Notes under the pieces: model-generated
Seen by the model: only the letters and a program-made list of their open reading frames with translations
Told to the model about the DNA's origin: nothing
Database searches by the model: none
Position numbers and translations under genes: made by a program
From: Wuchereria bancrofti
Lineage: Eukaryota > Nematoda > Chromadorea > Rhabditida > Onchocercidae
Direction of reading: 5' to 3'
Assembly: GCA_005281725.1 (NCBI GenBank)
Contig: SSBO01000012.1
Location: forward strand, 22,309,930 to 22,373,929
DNA length: 64,000 bases
Shown: positions 25,348-39,342 of the stretch, piece by piece
How positions within the stretch are numbered: the stretch's first letter is position 1
Layout of the letters: the number at the start of each line of letters is the position of its first letter

Positions 25348-27932
25348 TTTTTTTTTTTTTTTTTTATACAGCAAGAATATTTCACCTAATTTGTATTCTC
25401 GATCAATTCTTCAACCATTTCATCACTTCCCAATTTTTCACTTTCTTTCATGAAGAAAAAAAAAGAACTGAAAAAATAATAATAATAATTCATTGTTAAT
25501 TATTACAATAAGAATTATTAATGTTTTATTTTTTTCGTTCACGAAATTATGATTATTTGCTAAATTCAAATAAATAATCGTTGCTAAATAACATAAAAAG
25601 CAAATATTTAAGATTTCTTGCATGATTTTACATATTAATAAAAAAATTTCAATTATTCATAAATAAATTTATCACTAATATTACTAAATATTTGATGAAA
25701 ATGATTTTTGAGACAAAAAAAAGCTAAAATAAACTTTTAGTGATATTTCATTATAATACTGAAATAATTGAGGCTATTTATTAATTTTTGTGAAATTTTT
25801 TTTCTTTTTTTTTTTTAGGAAAAGAAATGAATAGAAATCTAATGATAATCGTTATTACATAGAAATATCAAATAAAACATCACACTTATATTTTATAATA
25901 TTTGATTGAAAATGTTAAATTTAACAAGAAAAAAAATTTCTTTTTGGAATTTCAAGCTAATGCTATTTAAAAAAAATGCCTAAAAGACATTTATTTTTTG
26001 CCATAAAATTTCAGTAAAAAAAAAAAAGAAGTAAAATATTAAAAATTAAAAAAAGTAAACTGAAATTTTATCACCTATAAGAACTTCATAGAAATGAAAA
26101 TGAAAATATATACGAAAAAAAAATTGAAATAGCAATCGATTAAATTATAATAAAAAAAAAACAAAACAATTTTGCTACATTCAGTATTTATATTCCTATT
26201 AAAAGTAGTATCTTTAAATTTTAACACAAATATGGAAAAAGATTTGAGATAAACGGCAAAGAGCAAATGAAAAGATAAGTAAGAATTTAACATTAAGTAT
26301 ACCTAAGTAATACTTTAAGGTATTTAGTAATACTTTAAGATATTTAAAATACAAATGTATTATGGTTATTTCATTAGTACTTTTGATGATAAAATGAACA
26401 AATTTTTTTTTTTTTTTAAAAAAATAAATGGATGAAAATTGAAATGAATATGAAAAAGCAAATTTTCTTTTCTCCTTTCTTCTTTAACTTTCTGAGAGAG
26501 AAAGAAAAAAGAAAGAGTTTTTTTAAAAAAAAAAAGAAAAAGAAAATCTTTTATTAAATACACTTCACAGCATGAAAAGCAATTTTAACTGTCTAATTAT
26601 CATTGATCTCAATCACCGCATTTCACTAATCATAATTGATTTTCACAGCATGAAAAGCAATTATAGTGATTATCGAAAGAAAAGATACAATTAAACTTAA
26701 ATACTACCTGGTTATAACAAAAAAAAAATCTTTTAAAAGCTTTTTAAAAGTTACAACAGTTAAATTAATGTTTAGCTTTTCTCTCCTAATCTTTCGTATC
26801 TTTTTAAATTTAATAAACTGGAATTTTTATTAAATGTCTTTTATATTTTAAACAGGTGTACACAGATATCATGAAATAAAAATGTAGAGCTGAAAATTTT
26901 ATGTTACATATTGCAATTAAATTTCTTAAAATATCATTTTTTTCAATTAACAAAAAAAAAAATTAAAATGTTCAAATTTTGTAAATATTAAACGTAAACT
27001 TTTTAGTCTATATTTTTAATGCATATAGCATAAAACGTAATAATTGAATGAAATATATGAAAAAGTTTATGTCAAATCAAATATGCGTCATATACGTTAA
27101 AATATACGTACGCAAAAAAAAATTAAATAAACGCTCAATTTATACAATAGTTAGATAACGATAAATAAAATAAACAATGTGCTAAAATAGCAGCAAAAAA
27201 AAAAAATGCAACAAATTCAATGAAATTTTTTATATTCTAAAAATGAATTAGTAATCAAGAAAAACACAAAAATAGAAGCCTGAAATTTAACCATTCTTAA
27301 TTTTAGTAACAAATTCAAAATGGACTTTATTTGAAACTTATTTGATAGTTAAAATAATTAATTTAAAAAAAGAGCGTAATTTTAAAAAAAAAAAACAATG
27401 AAATAAAAAATATGATAAAATTTCAACAAAATGATATAAAATTTTGTGCATACATAGTAAATCATATATGATAAGGGGTGATATATGATAAGAGGACTTT
27501 TTTTTTTTTTTAATAGATCAAAGATAAGTTAATACTACAAAAATCTATTTTTCATCTACAGAAAATAGTAATGTTAAAAAAAAATTGATTATTTATTCAT
27601 TTCATTTAATAATATTTAAATTAATTTTAGTAATAATATTATTTCATGATCAGATATGATATAAATGAGAGAATTATAACAACAAAAAAAAATTATCAAA
27701 TTTGAAAAAATTATGATAAATAAAAGATTTGTCTGTTTGGTACACTAACAATTCTAATGTTTGCACATCGACAGTTTAAACAATTTTTATTTTTTTTTCC
27801 CTCCTTCTTTCCGATACTCTTCCAAATTTCTGCATTATTTGAAATAGAGCAAAAAAAAAAAAAAAAAGAAAAAAAGGATCTATTATTATTTTTAGCATAG
27901 ATTCTTCTATTTTCTGCTAATATTAATTTCCT

Positions 27933-27960
27933 TCTCTCTCTCTCTCTCTCTCTCTCTCTT
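27933..27960. repeat. (CT)n microsatellite
   Basis: A clean CT run of about 14 repeats. Confidence 0.9.
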
Positions 27961-28189
27961 TCATTTTTTCCTATAGTTGAAGGAAAAGAAAAAAAAAACA
28001 CTAATATTTTATAAAAAGAAAAAAAAAACACTAATAAATAAAAATAAATAGTATTAATCTTTTCCTACTTTTTAATTAATTAATTAATTATTTACTAATA
28101 CTATCCTATTCTATTATACATTTTCATTTCTGTACAAAACGACAATAATTTCTTCATCAAATCGAAATTTATAAATGAAAGAATAGATT

Positions 28190-28430
28190 AGTTAGTGGCG
28201 GGCGCATAAGCATCATTCATCTAATTTAATGCTTTTTCCGCCCATTTTATTTACACATTCATCCAAACACATAAAACAAAAAACGCCCATCGATTTGGAC
28301 AGTGCATCATTTGCATAAATCTGTCAAATGATGAATGAATGAATGAATGATGCATGCATGCATGCATGCATGCAAGCATTCAGTTTAAACTTTTCGCTAA
28401 ATCATTTCATGCATGCAAATTTATGCATTA
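28190..28430. promoter_or_regulatory. Possible regulatory island with octamer motifs
   Basis: A patch with clearly more complex, GC-richer sequence than its surroundings (for example GGCGGGCGCATAAGC and TTTTTCCGCCCATTTTA). It holds ATTTGCAT at 28309-28316 and its reverse complement ATGCAAAT at 28413-28420, the octamer recognised by POU-domain factors. Between them lie GAAT and TGCA repeats. A regulatory role is inference from composition and motifs only. Confidence 0.25.
28328..28377. repeat. (GAAT)n then (GCAT)n microsatellites
   Basis: Four to five GAAT units run straight into about six GCAT units. The GCAT part is self-complementary. Confidence 0.9.
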
Positions 28431-29300
28431 CGCAATCATTGCTATCATTTTGTCATTATTATTACCACTATTATTCTCTCTCTCTCTCTCTCTCTCTGTT
28501 AAATTATATATATTTTGTTTTCTTTTTTTTGCGTATTTTATTTTGTTTGCAAAATTTTCACTTTCACTTTAAAATAGGAGGAATTGTTTCATTTTCAATT
28601 TTGTTTCACACAATCATTACTATCACTTTATCATTATTATTATTATCGCTGTTATCACTATTATCATTATCATCCTCTCTCTCTTTCTCCGTGTCTGTGT
28701 GTGTTAAATTATAATTTTTCGTTTGCAAAATTTTCACTTTCACTTTAAAATAGGAGGAATTGTTTCATTTTCAATTTTGTTTCACACAATCATTACCATC
28801 ACTTTATCATTATTATTATTATCGCTGTTATCACTATTATCATTATCATCCTCTCTCTTTCTCCGTGTCTGTGTGTTAAATTATACATAATTTTTTGTTT
28901 GCAAAATTTTCACTTTCACTTTAAAATAGGAGGAATTGTTTCATTTTCAATTTTGTTTCACACAATCATTACCATCACTTTATCATTATTATTATTATCG
29001 CTGTTATCACTATTATCATTATCATCCTCTCTCTCTTTCTCCCTGTGTGTGTGTTAAATTATAATTTTTCGTTTGCAAAATTTTCACTTTCACTTTAAAA
29101 TAGGAGGAATTGTTTCATTTTCAATTTTGTTTCACACAATCATTACTATCACTTTAACATTATTATTATTATTATCACTGTTGTCACTATTATCATTATC
29201 ATTCTCTCTCTTTCTCTATGTGGTTAAATTATACATAATTTTTCTTTTGCAAAATTTTCACTTTCACTTTAAAATAAGAAGGATTTTTTCATTTTTAAAT
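28425..29300. repeat. Five-copy tandem array of about 175 bp
   Basis: Units are marked by GCAAAATTTTCACTTTCACT at about 28549, 28725, 28901, 29075 and 29249 (spacing 174-176 bp). Each unit also holds AAATAGGAGGAATTGTTTCA, an (ATT)n tract and a CT-rich tract. The last unit is the most diverged. Confidence 0.9.
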
Positions 29301-31246
29301 TTTTTTCAATTTTCAAAATTCATACATATGTTATACACATCAGTATGATTATCAGTATGATATATGCAAAAAAGAGTGATTAAGGAATGGAAAAAAGAAG
29401 TAGATTAAAGATTATTATTGCTTTTCTCATTTAAATCATAATTCATGAAAAAAAAAAGAAATTAAAAATAAAAGAAAAAACTATATTGTTTTATGTTTTT
29501 TTTTTTGTTAATGCTTATTTACAGTTCTAAATTAATTGTTTTGTTTTTTTTTGTTTTCATAAAATTTTTGGGAATAAATTATAACTTAAATAAAGTTTGA
29601 AATTAATTAAAAAGTAAAAGTATACTGTAAGAACTTTCATTTATGATATATGTAATATGGAAATGATTGCATGATAAAATGTGATGGACAATTTTTTTTT
29701 TTTTTTAGTTATTAAATTTTCATTTCTTACCGCCGCTGCTTCTGCTGCTATGGAAACGGGCAAAAATTGAAAAAGGAAACAAATGTTGACGAGAAGCAAA
29801 TATTGGACAATGAATGAATTGAATTGGAATTGAATTGAATTGAGTATGAATTGTAAGAGTGAAAAAAAAAAGCAAACAAATATTTTCTCCCATTTAAAAA
29901 ATATTTTTATATGAAATTTTAAAATTTGATTTTTTGAAATATTTGACAATATGATAATTTCAAATTTTATGTGATAATTTCATGAATGAAATTTGATTAG
30001 TTCATAAATAGATTTTTTCATATAATTAATTATCGGTTTTTTTTCAATTTTTCTTTTGGTGTTTATCTCTTCTTTCAAAACTTGAATAATCTTTTATCAT
30101 TTGTAAACAATTAGTAAAAAAAAAAAAAGCAAGAAAGACAAATGATTCCACTTTTTTTCACCACATTGCTTGTTGATCAATGATCCGAAAGGGTTGTTTT
30201 CTTTTCCCGTTGAACAAAAACAAAAAATAAAAATAAAAAAAAAAAATAACAAATGATTGATTAGTCATATTCACTAGATAAACAAGCTATCAGGCTTTGT
30301 GAAAGCTTTATAAATTTATAATGAATGAATGTTGTTATATTAAAAGAGTTCGATAATTTAACTTTAACTTTAAAAGTTAATTTTAATTATTGATTCATCG
30401 ATATATCTAAATTTTGCTTTTTACTTTTTCACTTCAATTTTTTCTCTCTCTCTTTTTTTTTTAATTTTAAAATCTCTTTCAAAACTTGAATTATCTCTTC
30501 TTTCAAACTTTGAGTATTCTTTTGTCATTTGTAAACAAAAAAACTAATTGATAAAGAGTAAACAATAATGCAAAAAAAAAAAAAATTCTGATTCATATTT
30601 ATTTACAAATGAAAAAAAAAAATAAAATATATATGAATAATATTTGGCATCTATCAAACATTAACCTAACATTAAATGAGCGGAAATTTTTGATATATTC
30701 CTAAAGAATGTAACACATTGATTTCTATTTCTTTTCTATCACTTAAAAATCATTTAGAAGCAAAAAGAGAGAGAGAAAGAGAGAGAGAGAGAAAGAAAAA
30801 AAGAAAGAAGAAAAAAACAATAATCTCTCTTTTTGAAAGTGCAATTAGCTTATTTGTTATGAAAAATGAAAATTGCATTGATAGCATTTTCAGTGATAAG
30901 ATGATAATATCAAATTTGAAATAAGTATTTTGCAAATTCCGAAAATAAAAAGATTAATGCTAGACTATCGATCATAATCATATATCAATTGCATTAAAAA
31001 ATTATCTGATTATAATCAGAAAAACTTATCAATGCTACAAATATGATTATGATAACTTATCATTATTCATTTTCACACATAACACTATTGATTTTTGTTT
31101 AATACATTATTACACCTAAATTATACTGAAAATTTCATCACGAAAAATTAATATATTCTGATTAATGTCCAATCGATAAAATTTAAATTTCAAGATTATA
31201 AATGAAATAAAGTGCAAAAAGGAGAAATAATAATGAAAAAAAAAAA

Positions 31247-31272
31247 AACAAATAAATAAATAAATAAATAAA
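31247..31272. repeat. (AAAT)n microsatellite
   Basis: About six AAAT/AAATA-phase tetranucleotide units following a poly-A run. Confidence 0.85.
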
Positions 31273-32231
31273 CAGTTATAGAATGAAAGCTAATATATAC
31301 ATCCAATAATATTTACTTTATAATATCTACGAAAATAAATAAAGTGCAAATGTGTATAACGAATCGTACAGAGTAACTTTGTTTACATAATCATCAATGT
31401 ATACTAAAATAAATAATCGTTTCTTATTAACATCTAAATAATTAGATTTATTAGAATGGTGCAAAAGTGATTTGAACTTTATGAAATAATCGTTATAGAT
31501 GAAATTGATAAAATTTTAATATATATATATGTATAGGTAGAATTAATATAGGTAGCTATATTTATTAAATCATATTTTTTGTCGTATTGTTGACATTTTT
31601 CTGAAGAGAAAATAAAATTTTAAATAAGAATAAAATCAGCTAGAGGAAAAGTAAATAAATAAATCAAAATTTCTGAATCGCTTGATGTACGATTGAAAGA
31701 GTTAGCAATTTTTTAATAGTTTGAATCCTCCATAATTAAATAAGAATAGATGATATTATGAATCATTTTCCAAAGATAAAAAGATAGCAGATAACAAAGA
31801 AAAGCTTATTATAACCGATAATTAATTAAATATTAATTATGAGAATTTAATATATTGAAAAAGAAAAAATTAACTATCACATTGTCTTTAATCTAAAATG
31901 CTTTTATTCAAATTTCATACATTTTCTATCATTTCCTAACAAATATTGAAAACAAAAAACTTTTACACTTACAAATTTGATAACGGAAAAACTGAAAACG
32001 AAAAACATTCTCATACATAAAAGAAAAAAAAAAACAATTTATACATTCACATTTTACATTTAACAAAATCTTTTGAAAAATTTCAAATTTTGTCTAAATA
32101 TAAAAATGAAGTAAAACTTGAAAATATTCAATAAAGAAATAGCTAAAATTTTACTAATAGCAATTTAATAATGCAAAAAAAAAAAAAAAAAAAAAAGAAA
32201 CTTAAAAGATGGCAAAAGTATACATAGCACC

Positions 32232-32356
32232 GCCATCCATCCATCTATCCATCTATCCACATAGCGCCATCCATCTATCCATCCATTTAACAAGCGCTAT
32301 TGGAACTGCTTCAGCTGTGCTTTCGTCCTTCCTTCCTTCCTTCCTTCCTTCCTTCC
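32232..32356. repeat. (CCAT/CTAT)n and (CTTC)n microsatellites
   Basis: An interrupted CCAT/CTAT array at about 32232-32286 is followed by a TTCC run at about 32327-32356. Confidence 0.85.
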
Positions 32357-32579
32357 TGCCTTTCTTCTCATTCTATCGATTCTACTAGCTAAATCAATTC
32401 TACTAGCTTGTCATGTTATTTGTGATAATACTAAATGAGAAGGACACAAAAAGAGTTCATTCGTTCATCCTTCTTTCACTTTCAAACTTTTGAACTTCAA
32501 TAAAATTTCATTTGTAAACATTGTTGCTTATAAGAATTATTATTTCCTTTCTTTTTTTTTTTCCTTTTCCTTTTTTTCA

Positions 32580-33440
32580 GATTATTTTGAAAATAACATA
32601 TCTTCCTGATATCATCATCATTTTACTACAATGCTACAACTATTTAAAAAAAAAAATTTATCAATTTAAATTTTTTATTTTTGATATTAATTTGATAAGA
32701 GATAATATTTCATAATTTATAAATGCAATTATAATTCTTTAACAATTATTTTTTTGTTACTGAATAAAATTTTTGAGATTATTTCGAAAATAACATATCT
32801 TCCTGAATAAAATTACTGAATAAAATTTACTGAATAAAATTTTTGAGAATTTATAAATTCTTTAACAATTATTTTTTTGTTACTGAATAAAATTTTTGAG
32901 ATTATTTCGAAAATAACATATCTTCCTGATATCATCATTTTACTACAATGCTACAACTATTTTAAAAAAAAAATTTATCAATTTAAATTTTTTATTTTTG
33001 ATATTAATTTGATAAGAGATAATATTTCATAATTTATAAATGCAATTATAATTCTTTAACAATTATTTTTTTGTTACTGAATAAAATTTTTGAGATTATT
33101 TCGAAAATAACATATCTTCCTGATATCATCATTTTACTACAATGCTACAACTATTTTAAAAAAAAAATTTATCAATTTAAATTTTTTATTTTTGATATTA
33201 ATTTGATAAGAGATAATATTTCATAATTTATAAATGCAATTATAATTCTTTAACAATTACTTTTTTCTTACTAAATAAAATTTGAGATTATTTCGAAAAT
33301 AACACATTTCCCTGATATCAACATTTCACTAAAATGCTACAACTATTTAAAAAAAAAAAACATTTATCAGTTTAAATTCTTTTTTTTTGGTGTTAATCTA
33401 ATAAGAGATAATATACTTGAAAAATAGCATTATTTTAGTT
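32580..33440. repeat. Tandem array of about 195 bp
   Basis: Units carry GAAAATAACATATCTTCCTG at about 32589, 32786 (partial unit), 32909, 33103 and a diverged one at 33295. Full units also share CTACAATGCTACAACTATTT and TTGATAAGAGATAATATTTC. The two central units are almost identical. Confidence 0.88.
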
Positions 33441-34415
33441 GAATTCAAACTTTATTAGCGTATTAAAACAAAAATTAGAAACTATTAGTTTGAAAAAAAA
33501 AATTTCAATAACAATTATAATTTTTTAACAATTACTTTTTTTGTTACTAAATAGAAAAATTACTCTACAAGTATGAGATAATATCATTGATTTAGTTCTA
33601 TTAAAAAAAAAAAAGAAAAGTATATTAAAAAGAAAAATGCGAAAAGTTTCGTTTTTTTTTTTCTTTTTTCATCGTTAATGCGTTTTTTTTCCCTCCCAAT
33701 AATACTTTAAAATTTTAGCAAAAAAATAATGGAAGAATATTTACAACATTGAATTCAGCTAAATTTCAAATAAGTAAACAAAGCTGCAATAAATTGACAA
33801 TAATCAAAACAATATTTGCTAAAGAAAAGTAATTTAGAGCGACTGAGAATTTTTATAAGAATTTTGCTTGGAAAACCTTCATCAAATGTATAATTTAATT
33901 GTAGTTTTGCAATTATAGCAGTATTCATTTATTCTCTTTTACATTTCATAATCAAACTGCTTTCTTTCTTTCTTTCCTTTTTTTCTTCTGAAGAAAATAA
34001 ATTAGACAACAAATGCGCCTGATTTCAGAATGTTTATAGCTGATGAAGCAATTGCAAACAATCATCTTTTAAAAGTTCAAAAAAAAAATTGTTGAAATCT
34101 ATGAGAAAAATATGTCAATAAAAATTATCCTAAATGTTTGATATCATATTTACGCATTGTTTTGGCATCGTTGATACTAATATAGGCGCCAATTATAATT
34201 CTGTAATTTATATAGTAGAGCATTTTTTAAATTTGCTTACCTAAAAAAAAAGTGATCGCAACTGTAAACATAAGATTTCTAGATTTAAAGTAATTTTAAT
34301 TCTTCTAAAACTACTTTTTAAAATTTTGTAGATTGAGAAAAGTGGTGAAATCATACGAATGTAATTATATCAATACAGTAATTAAATAAAAAAAAAGCAG
34401 TTGCATTTTTGCAGT

Positions 34416-34705
34416 TACAATATTTGTGATTAGCTACAATATCAGTAACTAATTGCTTTATCAGTATACAATATCAGTAAGTAACTAATTGCTTTATCAG
34501 TATACAATATCAGTAAGTAACTAATTGCTTTATCAGCAATTGCAATATAAGTAATTAACTAATTGCTTTATCAGTAATTACAATATAAGTAATTAACTGA
34601 TTGCTTTATCAGCAATTACAATATAAGTAATTAACTAATTGCTTTATCAGTATACAATATCAGTAAGTAACTAATTGCTTTATCAGTAATTATAATATTA
34701 GTTAC
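34416..34705. repeat. Tandem repeat of about 38-50 bp
   Basis: About seven units with core CTAATTGCTTTATCAG followed by TATACAATATCAGTAAGTAA or AATTACAATATAAGTAATTA. Two unit subtypes alternate. Confidence 0.85.
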
Positions 34706-37700
34706 AGTTATAATATGATATGATAACATTTAAATAAATATCTGAAAATAAATTTGCTTTGATAATCAGAACAAAAAATTCATAGTAAATCATTTCGTCG
34801 CAATTTACTCTGTTCATATGAACATTTGAAAAAGTAAAAGTTAATTTACATGGATAAGTTAATAAGTTAATTTATTGTTTCTTTTCCTTCCTTCTTTCGA
34901 CGAATTTCTCAGTTGCACAAGAATGTTGCATAAAAAAGGAAATTTAACAATAAATTATTTAAATGGATAAAAAATTAAAAGAAGAAAATTTTATCAGAAA
35001 TCAAAATTGCTATATGTAAGAATTTAAAAAAGTTTTATTAAAAATAGATGCAAATATTTGATTGTTATGAGAATTATGCATTAATGTTTCATCATTTAAT
35101 GATTTGTTAAATTTTTTATTTCTAAAAGTAGATAGATCATACAAATTACAAATCATACAAAAAAAAAAAAAAAATAAAATACACGAAAAAACATAGCTTA
35201 TTACATTTAAATTTTGGATTTAATTTTTGCTCAAATTTCATCTTTTCTTGTATATTAATGAAATAATTTCCATAAAAATCACATTCAACAATAATTTATT
35301 GCAGATTGCAAAAATGTAATTAATGCGTAAATCAAAAAAAAAAAACAGACAAATAAACAAACAGAAAAGTCAAAAAAAAAAAAAACAAACAAAAAAGCCA
35401 TATCTGAAGGACCCAAATTTTTGACCATTTTAACTTTGCTATTGAAGTTACACTTAGAAAATTCGAGAAATTTAGTCAATACCTGAGAATATCAAAATAT
35501 TATTTGATCCCAAATTTTGAGAATGTTTTATCGAATACATACAAATTACTACCAATGTTGCAAATTGGGTGGTACCTTTACCTGTTTCATTATGTTTGTG
35601 TAAACAAATGGAAAAGTTTCGATGCAAATGGAACAAATTCGCTTATCATTAAGGAAATTTGTATGATATTTCATTATGCCATTTTAATTTTGTTTAATTT
35701 TGTCATTTTTTCATTTTTTAATTTAAATTTAATTCACCATTAACATATTCTTTTATTGCTCTATGTTCGATTGTTTACTTCTACCAATTTTCGAATAAAA
35801 GTTGCTTAATAATGTTATCAATTTACAAAATTTATTAGAGTGTTATTTATGCTGTGTCAACTTTTTAAAAATTATAGATAATAATTCCTTTCGAAATTTC
35901 TTTTGAATGAAAATGGAATATTTATTTAAATATTTGAATGTTTGATTATAATTCCTAATAACTTTTAGCTTTTTAAATTGTAATTGTTATACTGCAATAT
36001 ATATTTGCTTACAAATATTTATTGTTATAAATAAGTAATTGAAATTATTGATATTACCATCATATGATAGTTTACATTCGTTCCATTGATTATTAAAAAT
36101 TCAGCATTGAAATTTTGAATTTTAAAAATTGCGTTATTTAAGTTTTTAAAGAAGTTAAATACATTGAGTCAATTATTCCTTCTTTATAGCAACTTTTAAA
36201 ATCTTCAGGGATGCTCAATAAATAGATAAGCTTGATCACTATCAGTATTATTTACTATTAAATCGATCAGAAGTTATATTTGCTTATTTTGTTTGATAAT
36301 TTATTTTTGTTACTTTAATGATATCACAAACATTTGCTTATGTTGTTATTATTAGAATTCTTAACAAGAAAAGAATATTATCAGTAAAACAATGATAATA
36401 ATAACTATCAGTGTTATTCGTGATTGAAACAAAATTATATCAAAATTTCACTTTTTGTGCAATAATTTATTATGAAAATTACCGTGATAATTACTTTTCA
36501 AAGTAATTTCAAAGTTTCAAAGTAAACAATAAATTTCTTTTCAAATTAAATGAATGAGTTTGGTATTTTTTGAATTGAATTTAGAAGAAATGAATTTAGT
36601 ATTTCTTGAATTACTTTTATTGGAATATAATAACTTCAAAGACTTCAAAAATTAGTTATTTTTAAATTGTCTTCCATTGATTGCACAAGTAATTCATTCA
36701 TTCTCAACTAACTGAGTTAATACTTTTTTTTCTTGACCATTTTATCTGTCAATTTCCATGTCAAAGGTCACTTTATTTGTGTATAATGTAAACATTAAAA
36801 AAAAATGATAGAAGTTAATTTCATTAAAGTGTATTACCTTATCAGTCATTGTTTGTCATTTTATCATATAGGAGCAAACAATTAGTTGACTTTTATGATT
36901 AATAAAATGATTAGTCATTTTCTGGAACAGAAAGATCTGAAATGCATTTTAATTTCATTTAAAGATTTGCTAAGAGATAAGATTTATGTACTTATGTAAC
37001 TAAACTTAATGATAAGTAAATTTGGTGATAAGTAATGTAAAGTGATATATGGAAGATAACTGTTTAATTGTTTGCTAGAAAAAAAAAAGTTGAAGTTGAA
37101 GCATTTTTGTTATCAGTAGTGATTTGCTATTGCTGTTTGTTGTTTTTGGTGAAAAAAAAAAGACCATAGATTGTAATTAAACGATATAGATAAGATAAAA
37201 TGATGGATGTAGAAGTATGATCATAGCATTGTGAAAAAATTATCACTATTATCTGATGTATATATGAATTGAAATGATTGGGGGAAAAATAAATAAGTTT
37301 AGACTTTTTTAATTTTGTTGAAAAATTTTGCTCACATTTGTAATTACACTTTTTTTAGTATTAACTCTTGAACTAAAAAAATAATTTGAATATGTGAATG
37401 TAGCAATAGATGAAAGAATAATTATGCAAATGTGAATGTTTTTTTTCAAACAAATATAATCTAAACTTTTTTCTTCATTTGAATGATTAGCAAATTATTA
37501 AATTGCTATAAAGTTTGTGCTTTTTAACTTTTCATAAATTATAACTTTCATTTTGATTTTCTCATTACAGAAATTTTAATTCTTTTTTTAGATGATATTT
37601 GCAAATACGTATTGTAGTGATAATTTAGGAGAGTATAACATTGGTTTATCACATCAAATTATTTGATAAGAGTGATAAAGAATATCAGGAAGGTGAAAGA

Positions 37701-37875
37701 ATGATAGAAAGAATGCATTTGATTTTGTTATTTACCTAATTTCGTATTATTCTTTCCTAATTTTATAGCAAATCTTAATAAGGAATAGTTCCTAGCATTA
37801 GAATTTTTTTTTTTTAAATTTTGGTTTAAAGTATTACTTATTGTTCATCTGATATCTTTACAGTAATGAAAAATG

Positions 37876-37992
37876 ATGTTTACACTAGCAAAGTTATTTA
37901 TTAACTACTGTAATTTATGTTATTTGTGAATTAATGGGCCGGAAATTGACAATTAGTGAAATTGACAGGAAAATTTTACTAATTCACTAATG
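37876..37992 (+). pseudogene. Decayed exon 1 of an SDR gene
   Basis: Starts ATGTTTACACTAGCA and retains a 3' part (GGGCCGGAAATTGACAATTA, GAAATTGACAGGAAAA) that aligns with exon 1 of the five complete SDR copies. The reading frame is broken by a short indel and in-frame stops, and the TGCGxG cofactor motif is replaced by TTCACTAATG. No exon 2 or 3 could be found between here and 39343. It is probably the dead 5' end of the copy whose exons 4-8 survive downstream. Confidence 0.75.
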
Positions 37993-39342
37993 TGAGAGTA
38001 GTGAGATTTGAAAGAGAATATTTTTGTGATAAGGAAAATAATTTAGAGCGCTGACCATGAAAATGGTAGGTATGCATTAAAGAAAAACACTGAAGGAAAT
38101 TTTTAAGTTAAAAATGTTAAATGATAATTTAAAAAAGCGGAATAATTCCTGGGATTTTTTTTTTTTTTTGGAAATTTGATAGACTAATATTTTTAGAATA
38201 GAATTATAATTTTTATGGAATGTTAGTTTGAAAATTTTAAATTAAGCAATTGTTGTGAATTATCGATTGCATTCAATTTTCGATGTAAATAATTCTAAAC
38301 TTTCAATAAATTTTCCATGTAAATAATTTTAAATTTAATTTGAGGCGAACACACAAGATAAATGTCATCAAAATGCACAATAACAAATGATCGAAGTGAA
38401 AGGGTACTAAACTTTTAGAAGACTTCCACTTATGATCAAATGGATTAAATGCACAGAATAAATAAGCATTAATTATAGTTTTAAACTAACAAAGAGATTA
38501 AAGAACTTTATGGCTCATTTGTTGAAGGTCAATTATATTTAATCCTAATGAATGTGACAGCATTTAACGTTTTTGGAATTCATACCCTTTGATATGGATC
38601 ATAATTTTAATACAAAAAAGATTTACTGTTTAAATAAATTTTTGCTAAAATTACTTTCATTCTTTTTCTTTTTAACAAAAAGTGATATTTTTGAAAAACA
38701 TTGGAGAAAGAAATAAGTTTGACAAAAACAAATTTCATTATTCTTTTCACTTATGCTATTTGATTAATTTCACTTCAAAAATTTTCTTCCATTATTTTAG
38801 AATTTAGAGCAAAATGAAATAAACTTTTGATGTAGATAAGATTGATATGATACTAATACTACTGGATTATATTTTGAAGAATCTTATTTGAATAAAATCA
38901 AAATAAATTAAATAATTGGAATTCAAAGAATGTTAAGTAGTTATATTTGTACGAGTTGTTTTTTTTTTTTTCGATATATGCAATGAATGAAAAAAAAACA
39001 AAAATTTTCAGTGAGCAAACATATGAAATTAGAATCACAAACATCATTTATTTCTGATTAAAAAAAAATAAAATTGTAAGTGATTTTGTTTTTGAATGGT
39101 ACACAATGAGTGTATTTTCAGTATTTCAATTTTATATTTCAGTTTTTTGTGCTGTTGGAATTGAAATGAAATTGAAAAAGTATCACAATATAGTATTGAT
39201 ATTATTGTATAATGAATTATTCAAATGAAAGTATTGCATTGCACATGGAAGAAAATAAAAATGGATGAAAATTTGAAAAGTTCAACTAAAATACTGAAAA
39301 TGAGAATACGAATATTTTAGCTTGAAGATATTCATTTTTCAG
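37993..39342. other. AT-rich stretch between the decayed exon 1 and surviving exon 4
   Basis: The place where exons 2 and 3 would be expected. I see neither the FGRDLVKRC-type nor the RLYAFQMDV-type coding sequence. From 39181 onward it matches, inverted, the intron before exon 4 of the gene at 48315-50302. Confidence 0.5.

Larger units (their letters stand above)
25348..37875. other. Gene desert of about 12.5 kb, AT-rich and repeat-rich
   Basis: No exon chain, signal peptide or family motif was found on either strand. Open frames are short and low-complexity (Phe/Ser/Leu or Lys runs over CT or poly-A tracts). The PTR promoter must lie at the low-coordinate end. The island around 28190-28430 is the least AT-rich part and is listed separately. 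Tandem arrays are at 28425-29300, 32580-33440 and 34416-34705, with microsatellites listed individually. Confidence 0.55.

Noticed and set aside
28343..28714. 123-codon frame rich in Ser, Leu and Phe
   Set aside because: Produced by GCAT and CT repeats and the start of the 175-bp array; low complexity and no splice structure.
35504..35743. 79-codon plus-strand frame with hydrophobic C-terminus
   Set aside because: Composition matches background AT-rich translation, no adjoining exon or motif was seen, and a chance frame of this length is expected.
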